From: Cohnella nanjingensis
GTDB taxonomy: Bacteria; Bacillota; Bacilli; Paenibacillales; Paenibacillaceae
Assembly (NCBI RefSeq): GCF_014212125.1
Contig: NZ_JACJVP010000012.1
Location: 20,909 to 84,908 of the forward strand
Length of the DNA: 64,000 nt
Direction: 5' to 3'
In this document: positions 52,555-60,585 of the stretch, piece by piece
How the letters are laid out: every line of letters starts with the position of its first letter
How positions within the stretch are numbered: position 1 is the stretch's first letter
Notes under the pieces: model-generated
What the model was told of the DNA's origin: nothing
Database searches by the model: none
What the model saw: only the letters and a program-made list of their open reading frames with translations
Translations under genes and position numbers: made by a program

Positions 52555-53808
52555 TTGGACATTCAGACGATGGACACGGTGCATCATCTCCTCATCCTGC
52601 TCCTGCTCGTCTTCGGCGCCGGCATGATCTCCGGCCGGCTGGCCGGCTGGCTGCGCTTGCCCGACGTCGTGCTGTTCATCGCCGCCGGCATGTTGCTCGG
52701 CACGGGCATGCACTGGATCTCGGAACCCAGCAGTTCGCTGACGAACCAGCTCATCCTGGCGGTCGGTTCGGCGTTGATCCTCTTCGACGGCGGCCGGAAC
52801 ATCCGCTTGCGCGGTCTGCGCCAGGTAGCGCTGACCGTCACGCTGCTCAGCATCGTCGGCGTCGTCGCGACGGTGGCGATCTGCGGCGCCGCGGCCCACT
52901 ATGCCTTCGGCCTCGACTGGACGACCTCGTTGCTGATCGGCGCGGTCATCTCGTCCACCGATCCGGCGACGATCATCCCCGTCTTCCGGCAGGTCAAGGT
53001 CAAGGAACGGCTGCGGGAGACGGTGGAGAGCGAGTCGGCCTTCAACGACGCGACCGGCTCGATCGTGACGTTCGCGCTGCTGGCCGTGATCGTGGAAGGC
53101 AAGCCTCTGGATGCGGGGGGCATCGCGCTGGATTTCGTTAAGACGGCATTCGGGGGACTGGCGGTCGGGCTCGCATTCGCGCTGCTGGCTTCCTTCCTCG
53201 TCGCGCACGTCAAATGGGGCGCCCTGAAGGAGTATGCGGCTATCGCCATGATCGCGCTCGCGGTCGGCGCGTATCTGCTCGGCGATCTGCTGCACGTAAG
53301 CGGGCTGATGGCGACGTTCACCGCAGGGATCGTCTGGGGCAATTCGCATACGTTCCGCCTGCCGATGGAGGACAAGCGGGAAGAGCTCGGCCACGTGGCG
53401 GAGAACGCGACGGTGATGCTCCGGATGTTCATCTTCGTGCTGTTGGGCAGCCAGGTGAACTTCGCCTTGCTCGCCAAGTACTTCTGGCCGGCGGTCGCCG
53501 TGGTGCTCGCGCTGGTCTTCGTCGCGCGGCCGCTCGCGGTGCTGGCCTCCGCCTTGCCCGACGTCAAGACCCGGTGGACGTGGCGGGAGCTGCTGTTCAT
53601 GTTCTGGGTGCGCGAGACGGGCGTCATTCCGGCGGCGCTGGCCGGCATGATCGCCGGACGGGGCATTCCAGGCGGCGACAAGCTCACGGCGGTCGTGTTC
53701 ATGGCGATCGCCTTCACGATCCTGATCCAAGCCAGTACGACGGCCTGGTGGGCCAAAAAGCTGGGCTTGGCCGTTTCCCGCGAAGAAGTTTCGAACAATC
53801 TCTCCTAA
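52555..53808 (+). CDS. Monovalent cation:proton antiporter (CPA1 type)
   Basis: A 417-residue membrane antiporter with about 12 helices. CPA1 signatures are present: LFDGGRNI, AVISSTDPATIIPVF and ESESAFNDATGSIV, the last with the Asn-Asp pair needed for ion exchange. No C-terminal RCK domain is attached. Start TTG 52555, 12 bp after ktrA, with AAGGGGCGG. Located in the riboswitch-controlled K+ operon, it may be a K+/H+ or Na+/H+ exchanger; sequence alone does not tell which. Confidence 0.88.
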   Translation: MDIQTMDTVHHLLILLLLVFGAGMISGRLAGWLRLPDVVLFIAAGMLLGTGMHWISEPSSSLTNQLILAVGSALILFDGGRNIRLRGLRQVALTVTLLSIVGVVATVAICGAAAHYAFGLDWTTSLLIGAVISSTDPATIIPVFRQVKVKERLRETVESESAFNDATGSIVTFALLAVIVEGKPLDAGGIALDFVKTAFGGLAVGLAFALLASFLVAHVKWGALKEYAAIAMIALAVGAYLLGDLLHVSGLMATFTAGIVWGNSHTFRLPMEDKREELGHVAENATVMLRMFIFVLLGSQVNFALLAKYFWPAVAVVLALVFVARPLAVLASALPDVKTRWTWRELLFMFWVRETGVIPAALAGMIAGRGIPGGDKLTAVVFMAIAFTILIQASTTAWWAKKLGLAVSREEVSNNLS

Positions 53809-53871
53809 TTCCGAATGAGATCGCCCTCAACCGCTCACGCTAGGGAAAGCGCCGGTTATATAGGGGAGTGG

Positions 53872-54903
53872 ATGAACATCAAGAAACCTTCGATGCTTAG
53901 ACGGTGTATCGCCTGCGGGTGGTGCGCCGTTCTTCTGTTCTCTGCGTCGTCGCCAGCAGTGCAGGCGGATGCGGCGCAGCAGAGGAGCAGATTGACAGCG
54001 CCGGCAACGGCGCTGCAGGCCGTTGCGGCGCAGACGGCGCATGAGACGGCGTTGGCAGGCGCGATGCGGACGGAGGAAGAGAAGCCGCGGGCAGATATCG
54101 TGCGAACGATGAGAGAGGCGCCGCCAAGCGCGCCGCAGACGGCAGATGAGACGCTGGCGGCTGGCGATCCGCCGGCGGAACGGGCGATGGCCGGCGAGCG
54201 CCGGCAGGCGCGCAAGCGGCCTTCGGGCGGGAACTGGACGGAGCTGCAGCGGCGGTACCGGGGCGTGTTCGTCCTCTGGGCTTCCCGCAAGTCGATGCGG
54301 GTCGCGCTGACCTTCGACGACGTGCCGGATCCCAGATATACGCCGCTCGTGCTGGACGTGCTGAAGCGGAAGAAGGCGCCCGCCACGTTCTTCGTGGTCG
54401 GGAGCCGGGCCAAGAAGCACCCGGCGCTCGTGCGGCGGATCGTGGCGGAGGGCCATGCGGTCGGGAATCACTCGTACGACCATCCGGACCTATCCAGACT
54501 GCCGCTGTCGGCCGTGAAGCGGCAGATCGAGAAGACGGGCAGCGAGATTCGCAGGACGGTCGGCTTCACGCCGCGCTTCATCCGGCCGCCGTACGGCGAG
54601 ATCGGCGCCGCGCAGCTCGAATGGGCCAAGGAGAACGGATATACGGTCGTCAATTGGGACGTCGATTCCTCGGATTGGCGGCAGCTGCCCCCCAGCCGCG
54701 TATTCGGCAACGTCACCCGGAGCGTCCGGCCGGGCTCGATCATCCTGCTTCACGCGGGGGGCGGGCAAGGCCAGAACTTATACGGGACCGTCAAGGCGCT
54801 GCCGCAGCTGATCGATTGGCTCCGCATGAAGCATTACGAGCTCGTGACGGTGCCGGAGCTGCTGGGCTTGCCGGAGCGGCGAGAGCCCGGAATGCCGGAT
54901 TGA
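53872..54903 (+). CDS. Secreted polysaccharide deacetylase (NodB domain)
   Basis: A 343-residue protein with an N-terminal signal peptide (basic MLRRC, hydrophobic core, AVQADA cleavage region). An Ala/Glu/Arg-rich low-complexity spacer of about 90 residues follows, then a NodB domain with all metal and catalytic motifs: TFDDVPD, GNHSYDHPDLS, RPPYGE, DVDSSDW and ILLH. It removes acetyl groups from wall or spore peptidoglycan or chitin-like polymers. I chose ATG 53872 with GGGGAG upstream. It follows the antiporter by 63 bp. Confidence 0.88.
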   Translation: MNIKKPSMLRRCIACGWCAVLLFSASSPAVQADAAQQRSRLTAPATALQAVAAQTAHETALAGAMRTEEEKPRADIVRTMREAPPSAPQTADETLAAGDPPAERAMAGERRQARKRPSGGNWTELQRRYRGVFVLWASRKSMRVALTFDDVPDPRYTPLVLDVLKRKKAPATFFVVGSRAKKHPALVRRIVAEGHAVGNHSYDHPDLSRLPLSAVKRQIEKTGSEIRRTVGFTPRFIRPPYGEIGAAQLEWAKENGYTVVNWDVDSSDWRQLPPSRVFGNVTRSVRPGSIILLHAGGGQGQNLYGTVKALPQLIDWLRMKHYELVTVPELLGLPERREPGMPD

Positions 54904-54921
54904 AGCCGTCCCGGACAAGTC

Positions 54922-54970
54922 AAAACCCGCCTCGGGCCGGGCTCTCGCGAGCCGCGGCCGGGCGGGTTTG
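54922..54970 (+). terminator. Intrinsic terminator of the deacetylase gene
   Basis: AAACCCGCC and GGCGGGTTT enclose inner GGCC/GGCC and GGCTC/GAGCC stems, a long multi-part hairpin with a short T run. Confidence 0.8.
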
Positions 54971-55091
54971 CTTGCAGCTGGAGCTGCGGGCTGTTTTAGT
55001 TCGTTATACAGTGTGTATAAGTTATACGCCTAACCATTTCTGTATGACCGCCGATAAACGTATTGCCTCTTCCGAAAAGACAATGCCGTTT

Positions 55092-55733
55092 TTACTTGAG
55101 GACATACAGTTTAACGTATTGGTAGCCGAACTTCGACACTTCTGCGCGCGTTCCCGGCACGAAGATATCGATGCGGTTGCCTTTGATCGCGCTGCCCGCG
55201 TCCGTCGCCTTGGCGACCATGCCGCCGGAGGGGAGGCCGTCGAAGTCGTAGCCCGTAATGTAGACCTTCGTGCCTAACGGTATGACCTTAGGATCGACCG
55301 CGATGGTGCCGAGCTTCAGCGGGTTGCCGAAGTAATCGACGGGTCCCCAACCATTTTCTTCGGCGGAGGCGGAATAAGCCGAGGCCTTCATGGTTACTAC
55401 TTTCGAATAGGAGAGGGAGTCTCCCGCAACCGTGGAGACCGAGGCCGCGGAGACCGAAGCCGCCGTCAGTTTGGCGTTCACGGCGTTCGCGCCGGTCGTC
55501 GGCGCCGGAATCGTGAGCTGCAGGCCGCCGTAGATGTTCAGCGGATCGATGCCCGCGTTGAAGCTCATCAGCTTCTCCAGCGGTACGTTGAACTGCTTCG
55601 AGAGCTTCCAGAACGTGTCGCCTTCCTTGGCGGTGTAGCTGGTGGCTGCAAACGCTGTCACGGCCGGAAGCAGCACTGCCGCTCCGAGGGCCAGCGCTGC
55701 GGCGCGCAGACCGGTCTTCTTGATGTTAGCCAT
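55092..55733 (-). CDS. LysM-3D domain cell-wall protein
   Basis: A 213-residue secreted wall enzyme of the YocH kind. A signal peptide (residues 1-29, TAFAA cleavage region) is followed by one LysM domain (TSYTAKEGDTFWKLSKQFNVP to LQLTIPAP), a short Ala/Ser/Val linker, and a C-terminal 3D domain. The three Asp residues are in TIAVDPKVIPLG, AKATDAGSAI and RIDIFVPG. 3D proteins act as muralytic transglycosylases. The long leader contains a c-di-AMP riboswitch, which ties wall turnover to c-di-AMP. ATG 55733; AGGAGG at 55746-55751 is unusually far (12 nt). Confidence 0.9.
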   Translation of the reverse strand: MANIKKTGLRAAALALGAAVLLPAVTAFAATSYTAKEGDTFWKLSKQFNVPLEKLMSFNAGIDPLNIYGGLQLTIPAPTTGANAVNAKLTAASVSAASVSTVAGDSLSYSKVVTMKASAYSASAEENGWGPVDYFGNPLKLGTIAVDPKVIPLGTKVYITGYDFDGLPSGGMVAKATDAGSAIKGNRIDIFVPGTRAEVSKFGYQYVKLYVLK

Positions 55734-55753
55734 TCGTGATGAGATCCTCCTCT

Positions 55754-55935
55754 GTGGCCGGCGAGGTTAGCTGTCGGGTTCGGGCTGGGAGTTCAACCCT
55801 ATGTGCATGCAGCGCTATGTTAGCTTGCGCTGCCTGATGCACGATTCACCCCAAGCGCGGACGCGGGCTGCGGATGCTTCGCAGCGGCCCTGCGCGGTTC
55901 GTTCCTGTCCCCCGCACCTTTCGGTTTTGGCCGGA
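55754..55935 (-). promoter_or_regulatory. c-di-AMP riboswitch (ydaO-yuaA type) before wall hydrolase
   Basis: On the minus strand conserved blocks run GCGGGGGACAGG, TGGGGTGAATCG, AGGGTTGAACTCCCAGCCCG and GACAGCTAACCTCGCCGG, close to the leader at 48748. P1 can form from CCGGC (near 55930) and GCCGG (near 55760). No terminator separates the aptamer from the ribosome-binding site, which starts three bases after the P1 3' arm. The switch may therefore act by masking that site or by another route. Confidence 0.9.
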
Positions 55936-56028
55936 TTGGCATAGTCGCCCAGAATTCGGCGAATTTTGCTCGTTAAGAGGATAACATGTACGCCGAAGCC
56001 GTTGGAACCGGAAAGATTACCCACCGGG

Positions 56029-56937
56029 CTAAGATTGCCGCGCCCCGCGCGCGAAGAAAGCGATCGTCTCCTCGATGAGATAACGGGTGGAGGGAGCCAG
56101 CCAGCCCAGATCCCCGTAGATGAGCGAGGTCGTGCGCTTGATCAGATCCAGCTCCTTGATCCGGACGACATACAGCTCGTTGTCTTCCAACAATTGGGGA
56201 CGCAGATACGACTTCGGCAGGAGCGTTCCCGCGCGGCTCGCGCCGAGCAGGCGCACGATCGCCTCGAAGGAGTCGATCTCCATGCGGACGTCCGGCTTGA
56301 TGCCGTATTGGCGGAACAACTCGTCCGTCAGCGTGCGGTACCAAGTGCCGGGAGCGAAGAGGATCATCGGGAGGGCGTTGAGATCGCTCATCGAGAGCTG
56401 CGTTCTTTCCAATATAAAATGCGTGCGCGGAAGGACGAGCATCAGCGTATCGTCGAAAAGGGGCACGCTGGTAACGGAAGGATCGTCCTCGACGGAGGAA
56501 GCGACGATGCCGAAGTCGACCTTCCGCTCCTTGACGAGCGTCGCGATCTCGTGGGATTTGCCCGTCACGGCTTTGATCTCCAGGTTCGGGTGTTTCTCCG
56601 TCATCGCGGTGATCAGCTCGGGCAGCGTCGTCTGCAGCGTCGTCAGACTCGCTCCTATGGTCGCGACGGGCGCTTCCTCGGACTTGAAGGCGTTCAGGCG
56701 CTGCAGGTATTCGCCGTGGAATTGGCGGAGCTCCAGCGCGAACTCGTACGTCAGCTGTCCGGCGGCCGTCAGCTCCAGCCGCTTGCCGATGCGGCGGAAC
56801 AGACCTACGCCAAGCTCCCGCTCCAGCCTGGCGATGCGCCGCGAGAGCGCGGGCTGGGTCACGTTCAACCGTTCGGCCGCGCGGTTCAAGCTCGTATGCT
56901 CCACGACGGTCGCGAACATTCTCATATCTTCAAGCAT
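56029..56937 (-). CDS. LysR-family transcriptional regulator
   Basis: About 302 residues: N-terminal winged helix (FATVVEHTSLNRAAERLNVTQPALSRRIARLERELGVGLFRR) and the two-lobe effector domain. I chose the second ATG (56937) because GAGGAG is nine bases upstream; the first (56943) is too close. It is divergent from sdhCAB, and the intergenic region holds a LysR-type T-N11-A palindrome, so it probably regulates succinate dehydrogenase and itself. CcpC, a LysR regulator of TCA genes in Bacillus, is a plausible analogue, but orthology is not shown. Confidence 0.88.
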   Translation of the reverse strand: MLEDMRMFATVVEHTSLNRAAERLNVTQPALSRRIARLERELGVGLFRRIGKRLELTAAGQLTYEFALELRQFHGEYLQRLNAFKSEEAPVATIGASLTTLQTTLPELITAMTEKHPNLEIKAVTGKSHEIATLVKERKVDFGIVASSVEDDPSVTSVPLFDDTLMLVLPRTHFILERTQLSMSDLNALPMILFAPGTWYRTLTDELFRQYGIKPDVRMEIDSFEAIVRLLGASRAGTLLPKSYLRPQLLEDNELYVVRIKELDLIKRTTSLIYGDLGWLAPSTRYLIEETIAFFARGARQS

Positions 56938-56953
56938 CGGCATCTTCTCCTCG

Positions 56954-56974
56954 CTTATGTCGTTTGGTTATAAG
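56954..56974. promoter_or_regulatory. LysR-type T-N11-A operator
   Basis: CTTAT-N11-ATAAG is an inverted repeat with the T-N11-A core of LysR-family binding sites. It lies 17 bp from the LysR start codon and about 105 bp from sdhC. Confidence 0.6.
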
Positions 56975-57080
56975 TTTTAATAATAAATAAGCAGTTCCAT
57001 TATAAGCGAAAATGGAGTAACCTAAAAAGCGTGTAGAAATGGTGACAATTGCACGGATCGAAAGGAGAACGCACATCGAC

Positions 57081-57752
57081 ATGAAAGGTAACTCGTATTT
57101 CGCCCGCAAGCTACACTCGCTTCTGGGGGTCATCCCGCTCGGGCTGTTCTTCGTCGAGCACGCCTTGACGAACTACTCCGCGTTCGAGCACGGCAAGGAG
57201 GGGTTCGTAAGGAGCGTCAAGAACTTGCATGATCTGCCGCTCATCTTCTTCCTCGAACTCTTCATTATCTGGCTGCCGATCTTGTTCCACGGCATCTACG
57301 GACTGTATCTCGCCTTTACATCCAACTACAATGCGGGGCAGTACAAGTATGGCCGGAACTGGGCGTTCGTCCTGCAGCGGATCACCGGCGTCATCACGTT
57401 CCTCTTCGTGTTCTGGCACGTCTGGCAGACGCGGGTTCAAGTGGCGCTCGGCAACACGACGAACGAAGAGATCGGTCAGCACATGCACGGCATCGTTACC
57501 CAGCCGGGCTACTTTATCATGTACTTTATCGCGGTGATCGCGGCTGTCTTCCACTTCTCCAACGGCCTGTGGGCGTTCCTGGTCAGCTGGGGAATCACGG
57601 TCGGCCCGCGTGCGCAACGCGTGTCCTCGAACATCTGCATGGGCATTTTCGTCATCGTCTCCGTGCTGTTCCTGCTGTCGTTGTTCGCGTTCCGCGGCGA
57701 AGAGTTCGCGTCTTCGGCCCCTGCGGCGATCGCAATTGGAATGATAGGTTGA
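57081..57752 (+). CDS. sdhC: Succinate dehydrogenase cytochrome b558 subunit
   Basis: A 223-residue five-helix membrane anchor of the Bacillus-type (b558) succinate:menaquinone reductase carrying two hemes. Likely heme ligands are His in KLHSLLG, LFHGIYG, WHVWQ and FHFSNG. It anchors SdhA and SdhB and passes electrons to menaquinone, whose synthesis genes are in this window. ATG 57081; AAAGGAG is about 14 bases upstream, a long spacing, and no better in-frame start exists. First gene of sdhCAB. Confidence 0.92.
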   Translation: MKGNSYFARKLHSLLGVIPLGLFFVEHALTNYSAFEHGKEGFVRSVKNLHDLPLIFFLELFIIWLPILFHGIYGLYLAFTSNYNAGQYKYGRNWAFVLQRITGVITFLFVFWHVWQTRVQVALGNTTNEEIGQHMHGIVTQPGYFIMYFIAVIAAVFHFSNGLWAFLVSWGITVGPRAQRVSSNICMGIFVIVSVLFLLSLFAFRGEEFASSAPAAIAIGMIG

Positions 57753-57770
57753 TCGGGAGGAGAATCAGCA

Positions 57771-59528
57771 ATGGCTAATCAAAAAATCATCGTCGTCGGC
57801 GGCGGCCTTGCCGGCCTGATGGCGACCATCAAGGCGGCGGAAGCCGGCATGCGGGTCGATCTGTTCTCGCTCGTGCCGGTCAAGCGGTCCCACTCCGTCT
57901 GCGCGCAAGGCGGCATCAACGGAGCGGTCAACACGAAGGGCGAAGGCGACTCCCCTTGGGAGCACTTTGACGATACGGTCTACGGGGGCGACTTCCTGGC
58001 GAACCAGCCGCCCGTCAAGGCTATGTGCGAAGCGGCGCCGGGCATCATCCACTTGATGGACCGGATGGGCGTCATGTTCAGCCGGACGCCCGAAGGCCTG
58101 CTCGACTTCCGCCGCTTCGGCGGCACGCAGTACCACCGGACGGCGTTCGCGGGCGCCACGACCGGCCAGCAGCTGCTGTACGCGCTGGACGAGCAAGTGC
58201 GCCGCTGGGAAGCGGTCGGCCTCGTGCAGAAGTTCGAGCACTGGGAGTTCACCTCGGTCGTGCTCGACGACGACGGCGTCTGCCGCGGCATCGCGGCGCA
58301 GGACCTGCGCTCGATGGAGTCGGTCACCTTCCGCGGCGACGCGGTGATCCTGGCGACCGGCGGCCCGGGCATCATCTTCGGCAAGACGACGAACTCCGTC
58401 ATCAACACCGGCACCGCGGCGAGCGCGGTCTACCAGCAGGGCGTTCATTACGCCAACGGCGAGTTCATCCAGATCCACCCGACCGCGATTCCCGGCGACG
58501 ACAAGAACCGCCTCATGAGCGAATCCGCGCGCGGCGAAGGCGGCCGGATCTGGACGTACAAGGACGGCAAGCCGTGGTACTTCCTCGAAGAGAAGTATCC
58601 GGCCTACGGCAACCTGGTGCCCCGCGACATCGCGACCCGCGAGATCTTCGCCGTCTGCGTCGACCAGAAGCTCGGCATCGACGGGGAGAACAAGGTCTAC
58701 CTCGACCTCTCCCATAAAGATCCGAAGGAGCTGGATGTCAAGCTCGGCGGCATCATCGAGATCTACGAGAAGTTCACGGGCGACGATCCGCGCAAGATCC
58801 CGATGAAGATCTTCCCGGCCGTGCATTATTCGATGGGCGGCCTCTGGGTCGACTACAACCAGATGACGAACATCCCGGGGCTGTTCGCCTGCGGCGAATG
58901 CGACTACCAATATCACGGCGCGAACCGTCTGGGCGCGAACTCGCTGCTGTCCGCGATCTTCGGCGGCATGGTGACGGGGCCGAAGGCGATGGAGTACGTC
59001 AAGGGACTCAAGAAGTCGGCAGACGACATCCCCGAGTCCGTCTTCGAGCGCGAGCGCACGAAGCAGAGCGGCAAGTACGAGTCCATCCTGAAGATGGACG
59101 GCTCCGAGAACGCCTACGTGCTGCACAAAGAACTGGGCGAGTGGATGACGAACAACATGACCGTCGTTCGCTTCAACGACCGTCTCGAGCAGACGGTCGG
59201 CAAGATCAAGGAGCTTAAGCAGCGCTACACCAAGATCAACATCAACGACACAGCGCGCTGGAACAACGCGGGCGTCGCGTTCACCCGCCAGCTGTGGAAC
59301 ATGCTCGAGCTGGCCGAGGCGATGACGGTCGGCGCGCTCCTGCGCAACGAGAGCCGCGGCGCGCACTACAAGCCGGACTTCCCGGACCGCAACGACGAGG
59401 AGTTCCTGAAGACGACCAAGGCGACTTGGACGGCGGAAGGCCCGCAGATCTCTTACGAGGACGTGGATACCTCCCTCATCAAGCCGCGGGTTCGCGACTA
59501 CTCGTCGAACAAGAAGAAGGAGGGCTAA
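57771..59528 (+). CDS. sdhA: Succinate dehydrogenase flavoprotein subunit
   Basis: A 585-residue FAD subunit that oxidises succinate to fumarate. The N-terminal VVGGGLAGLMATIKAAE binds FAD; HSVCAQGGINGAVN holds the His for covalent FAD; IHPTAIPGDDKNRLMSESARGEGG and HYSMGGLWVDYNQMT hold active-site residues. Start ATG 57771 with GGGAGGAG. Only 3 bp separate it from sdhB. Confidence 0.95.
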   Translation: MANQKIIVVGGGLAGLMATIKAAEAGMRVDLFSLVPVKRSHSVCAQGGINGAVNTKGEGDSPWEHFDDTVYGGDFLANQPPVKAMCEAAPGIIHLMDRMGVMFSRTPEGLLDFRRFGGTQYHRTAFAGATTGQQLLYALDEQVRRWEAVGLVQKFEHWEFTSVVLDDDGVCRGIAAQDLRSMESVTFRGDAVILATGGPGIIFGKTTNSVINTGTAASAVYQQGVHYANGEFIQIHPTAIPGDDKNRLMSESARGEGGRIWTYKDGKPWYFLEEKYPAYGNLVPRDIATREIFAVCVDQKLGIDGENKVYLDLSHKDPKELDVKLGGIIEIYEKFTGDDPRKIPMKIFPAVHYSMGGLWVDYNQMTNIPGLFACGECDYQYHGANRLGANSLLSAIFGGMVTGPKAMEYVKGLKKSADDIPESVFERERTKQSGKYESILKMDGSENAYVLHKELGEWMTNNMTVVRFNDRLEQTVGKIKELKQRYTKININDTARWNNAGVAFTRQLWNMLELAEAMTVGALLRNESRGAHYKPDFPDRNDEEFLKTTKATWTAEGPQISYEDVDTSLIKPRVRDYSSNKKKEG

Positions 59529-59531
59529 ACG

Positions 59532-60299
59532 ATGGCTGATACGGCAACCGCCAAACGCACCGTCAAGTTTATCATCACGCGCCGGGAGCAGCCGGACGCC
59601 GCCCCCTATACGGAAGAGTTCGAGGTTCCCTACCGTCCGAACATGAACGTCATCAGCGCGCTGATGGAGATCCAGCGGAATCCGGTCAAGTCGGACGGCA
59701 CGAAGACCGCGCCGGTCTGCTGGGAATCCAACTGCCTCGAGGAAGTGTGCGGCGCCTGCTCCATGGTGATCAACGGCAAGCCGCGCCAAGCGTGCTCCGC
59801 GCTGATCGACCAGTTGGAGCAGCCGGTCCGCCTCGAACCGATGTCCACGTTCCCCGTCGTCCGGGACCTGGTCATCAACCGCGAGCGGATGTTCAACGCG
59901 CTGAAGAAGGTCAAGGCGTGGATCCCGATCGACGGCACGTACGATCTCGGTCCGGGTCCCCGGATGGCCGAATCGAAGCGCCAATGGGCTTACGAACTGT
60001 CCAAGTGCATGACGTGCGGCGTCTGCCTCGAAGCGTGCCCGAACGTCAACGACCGTTCGAGCTTCATCGGCCCGGCGCCGATCTCGCAGGTTCGTCTCTT
60101 CAACGCCCATCCGACGGGCGAGATGAACGCGCACGAGCGTCTCGAGGCGCTCATGGAGGACGAGAGCGGCATCGAGGGCTGCGGCAACTCGCAGAACTGC
60201 GTGCGCTCCTGCCCGAAGGGCATCCCGCTCACCACGTCCATCGCGGCCATCAACCGCGATACGACGAAGCATATGTTCAAGCAATGGCTCGGCATGTAA
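59532..60299 (+). CDS. sdhB: Succinate dehydrogenase iron-sulfur subunit
   Basis: A 255-residue subunit with the plant-type 2Fe-2S ligands (CWESNCLEEVCGAC plus a later Cys) and two ferredoxin-like clusters (CMTCGVCLEACPN and the second group NSQNCVRSCPKG). It carries electrons from SdhA to the heme-bearing SdhC. ATG 59532 with GGAGG overlapping the end of sdhA. Last gene of the operon. Confidence 0.95.
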   Translation: MADTATAKRTVKFIITRREQPDAAPYTEEFEVPYRPNMNVISALMEIQRNPVKSDGTKTAPVCWESNCLEEVCGACSMVINGKPRQACSALIDQLEQPVRLEPMSTFPVVRDLVINRERMFNALKKVKAWIPIDGTYDLGPGPRMAESKRQWAYELSKCMTCGVCLEACPNVNDRSSFIGPAPISQVRLFNAHPTGEMNAHERLEALMEDESGIEGCGNSQNCVRSCPKGIPLTTSIAAINRDTTKHMFKQWLGM

Positions 60300-60321
60300 C
60301 AACCGAATCAATCGGGCTCGT

Positions 60322-60365
60322 CCCGGCAGCGATGGTTCCCTCCTTCGCTGCCGGGGTGTTTTTTT
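60322..60365 (+). terminator. Intrinsic terminator of sdhCAB
   Basis: CCCGGCAGCG and CGCTGCCGGG form a perfect 10-bp stem with a 14-nt loop, then GTG and a T run. Confidence 0.9.
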
Positions 60366-60454
60366 GTTAAAGAGCGGCAATGCAGGCGGCGAAAGTCATA
60401 AAATACCGTTTTTTGGCGCATAATCAAGAAGTACGCGCGCTTATTGTTCGATTC

Positions 60455-60523
60455 ATCTCAATTTGAGATCATATTGATAGGAAATGATTATTTTTATCGC
60501 AAGATCAATTGATTTATAATCAA
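60455..60523 (+). promoter_or_regulatory. odhA promoter region with two palindromes
   Basis: ATCTCAATTTGAGAT (60455-60469) and TTGATTTATAATCAA (60509-60523) are perfect 15-bp inverted repeats around a central base or triplet. The second contains the -10 hexamer TATAAT (60515-60520), so a bound repressor would block transcription. The -35 is weak. The whole 60366-60585 stretch is AT-rich and has no gene. Confidence 0.5.
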
Positions 60524-60585
60524 CAAGGATAAGCATTCAGACGTTTGAAACACCCAACATTTATAGAAGACCGAGGGATCACACA

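Noticed and set aside
57765..60380. 871-codon minus-strand open frame opposite sdhA-sdhB
   Set aside because: Antisense to two certain genes and made of Arg/Val/Leu/Asp-rich low-complexity residues; an artefact of GC-rich third positions.
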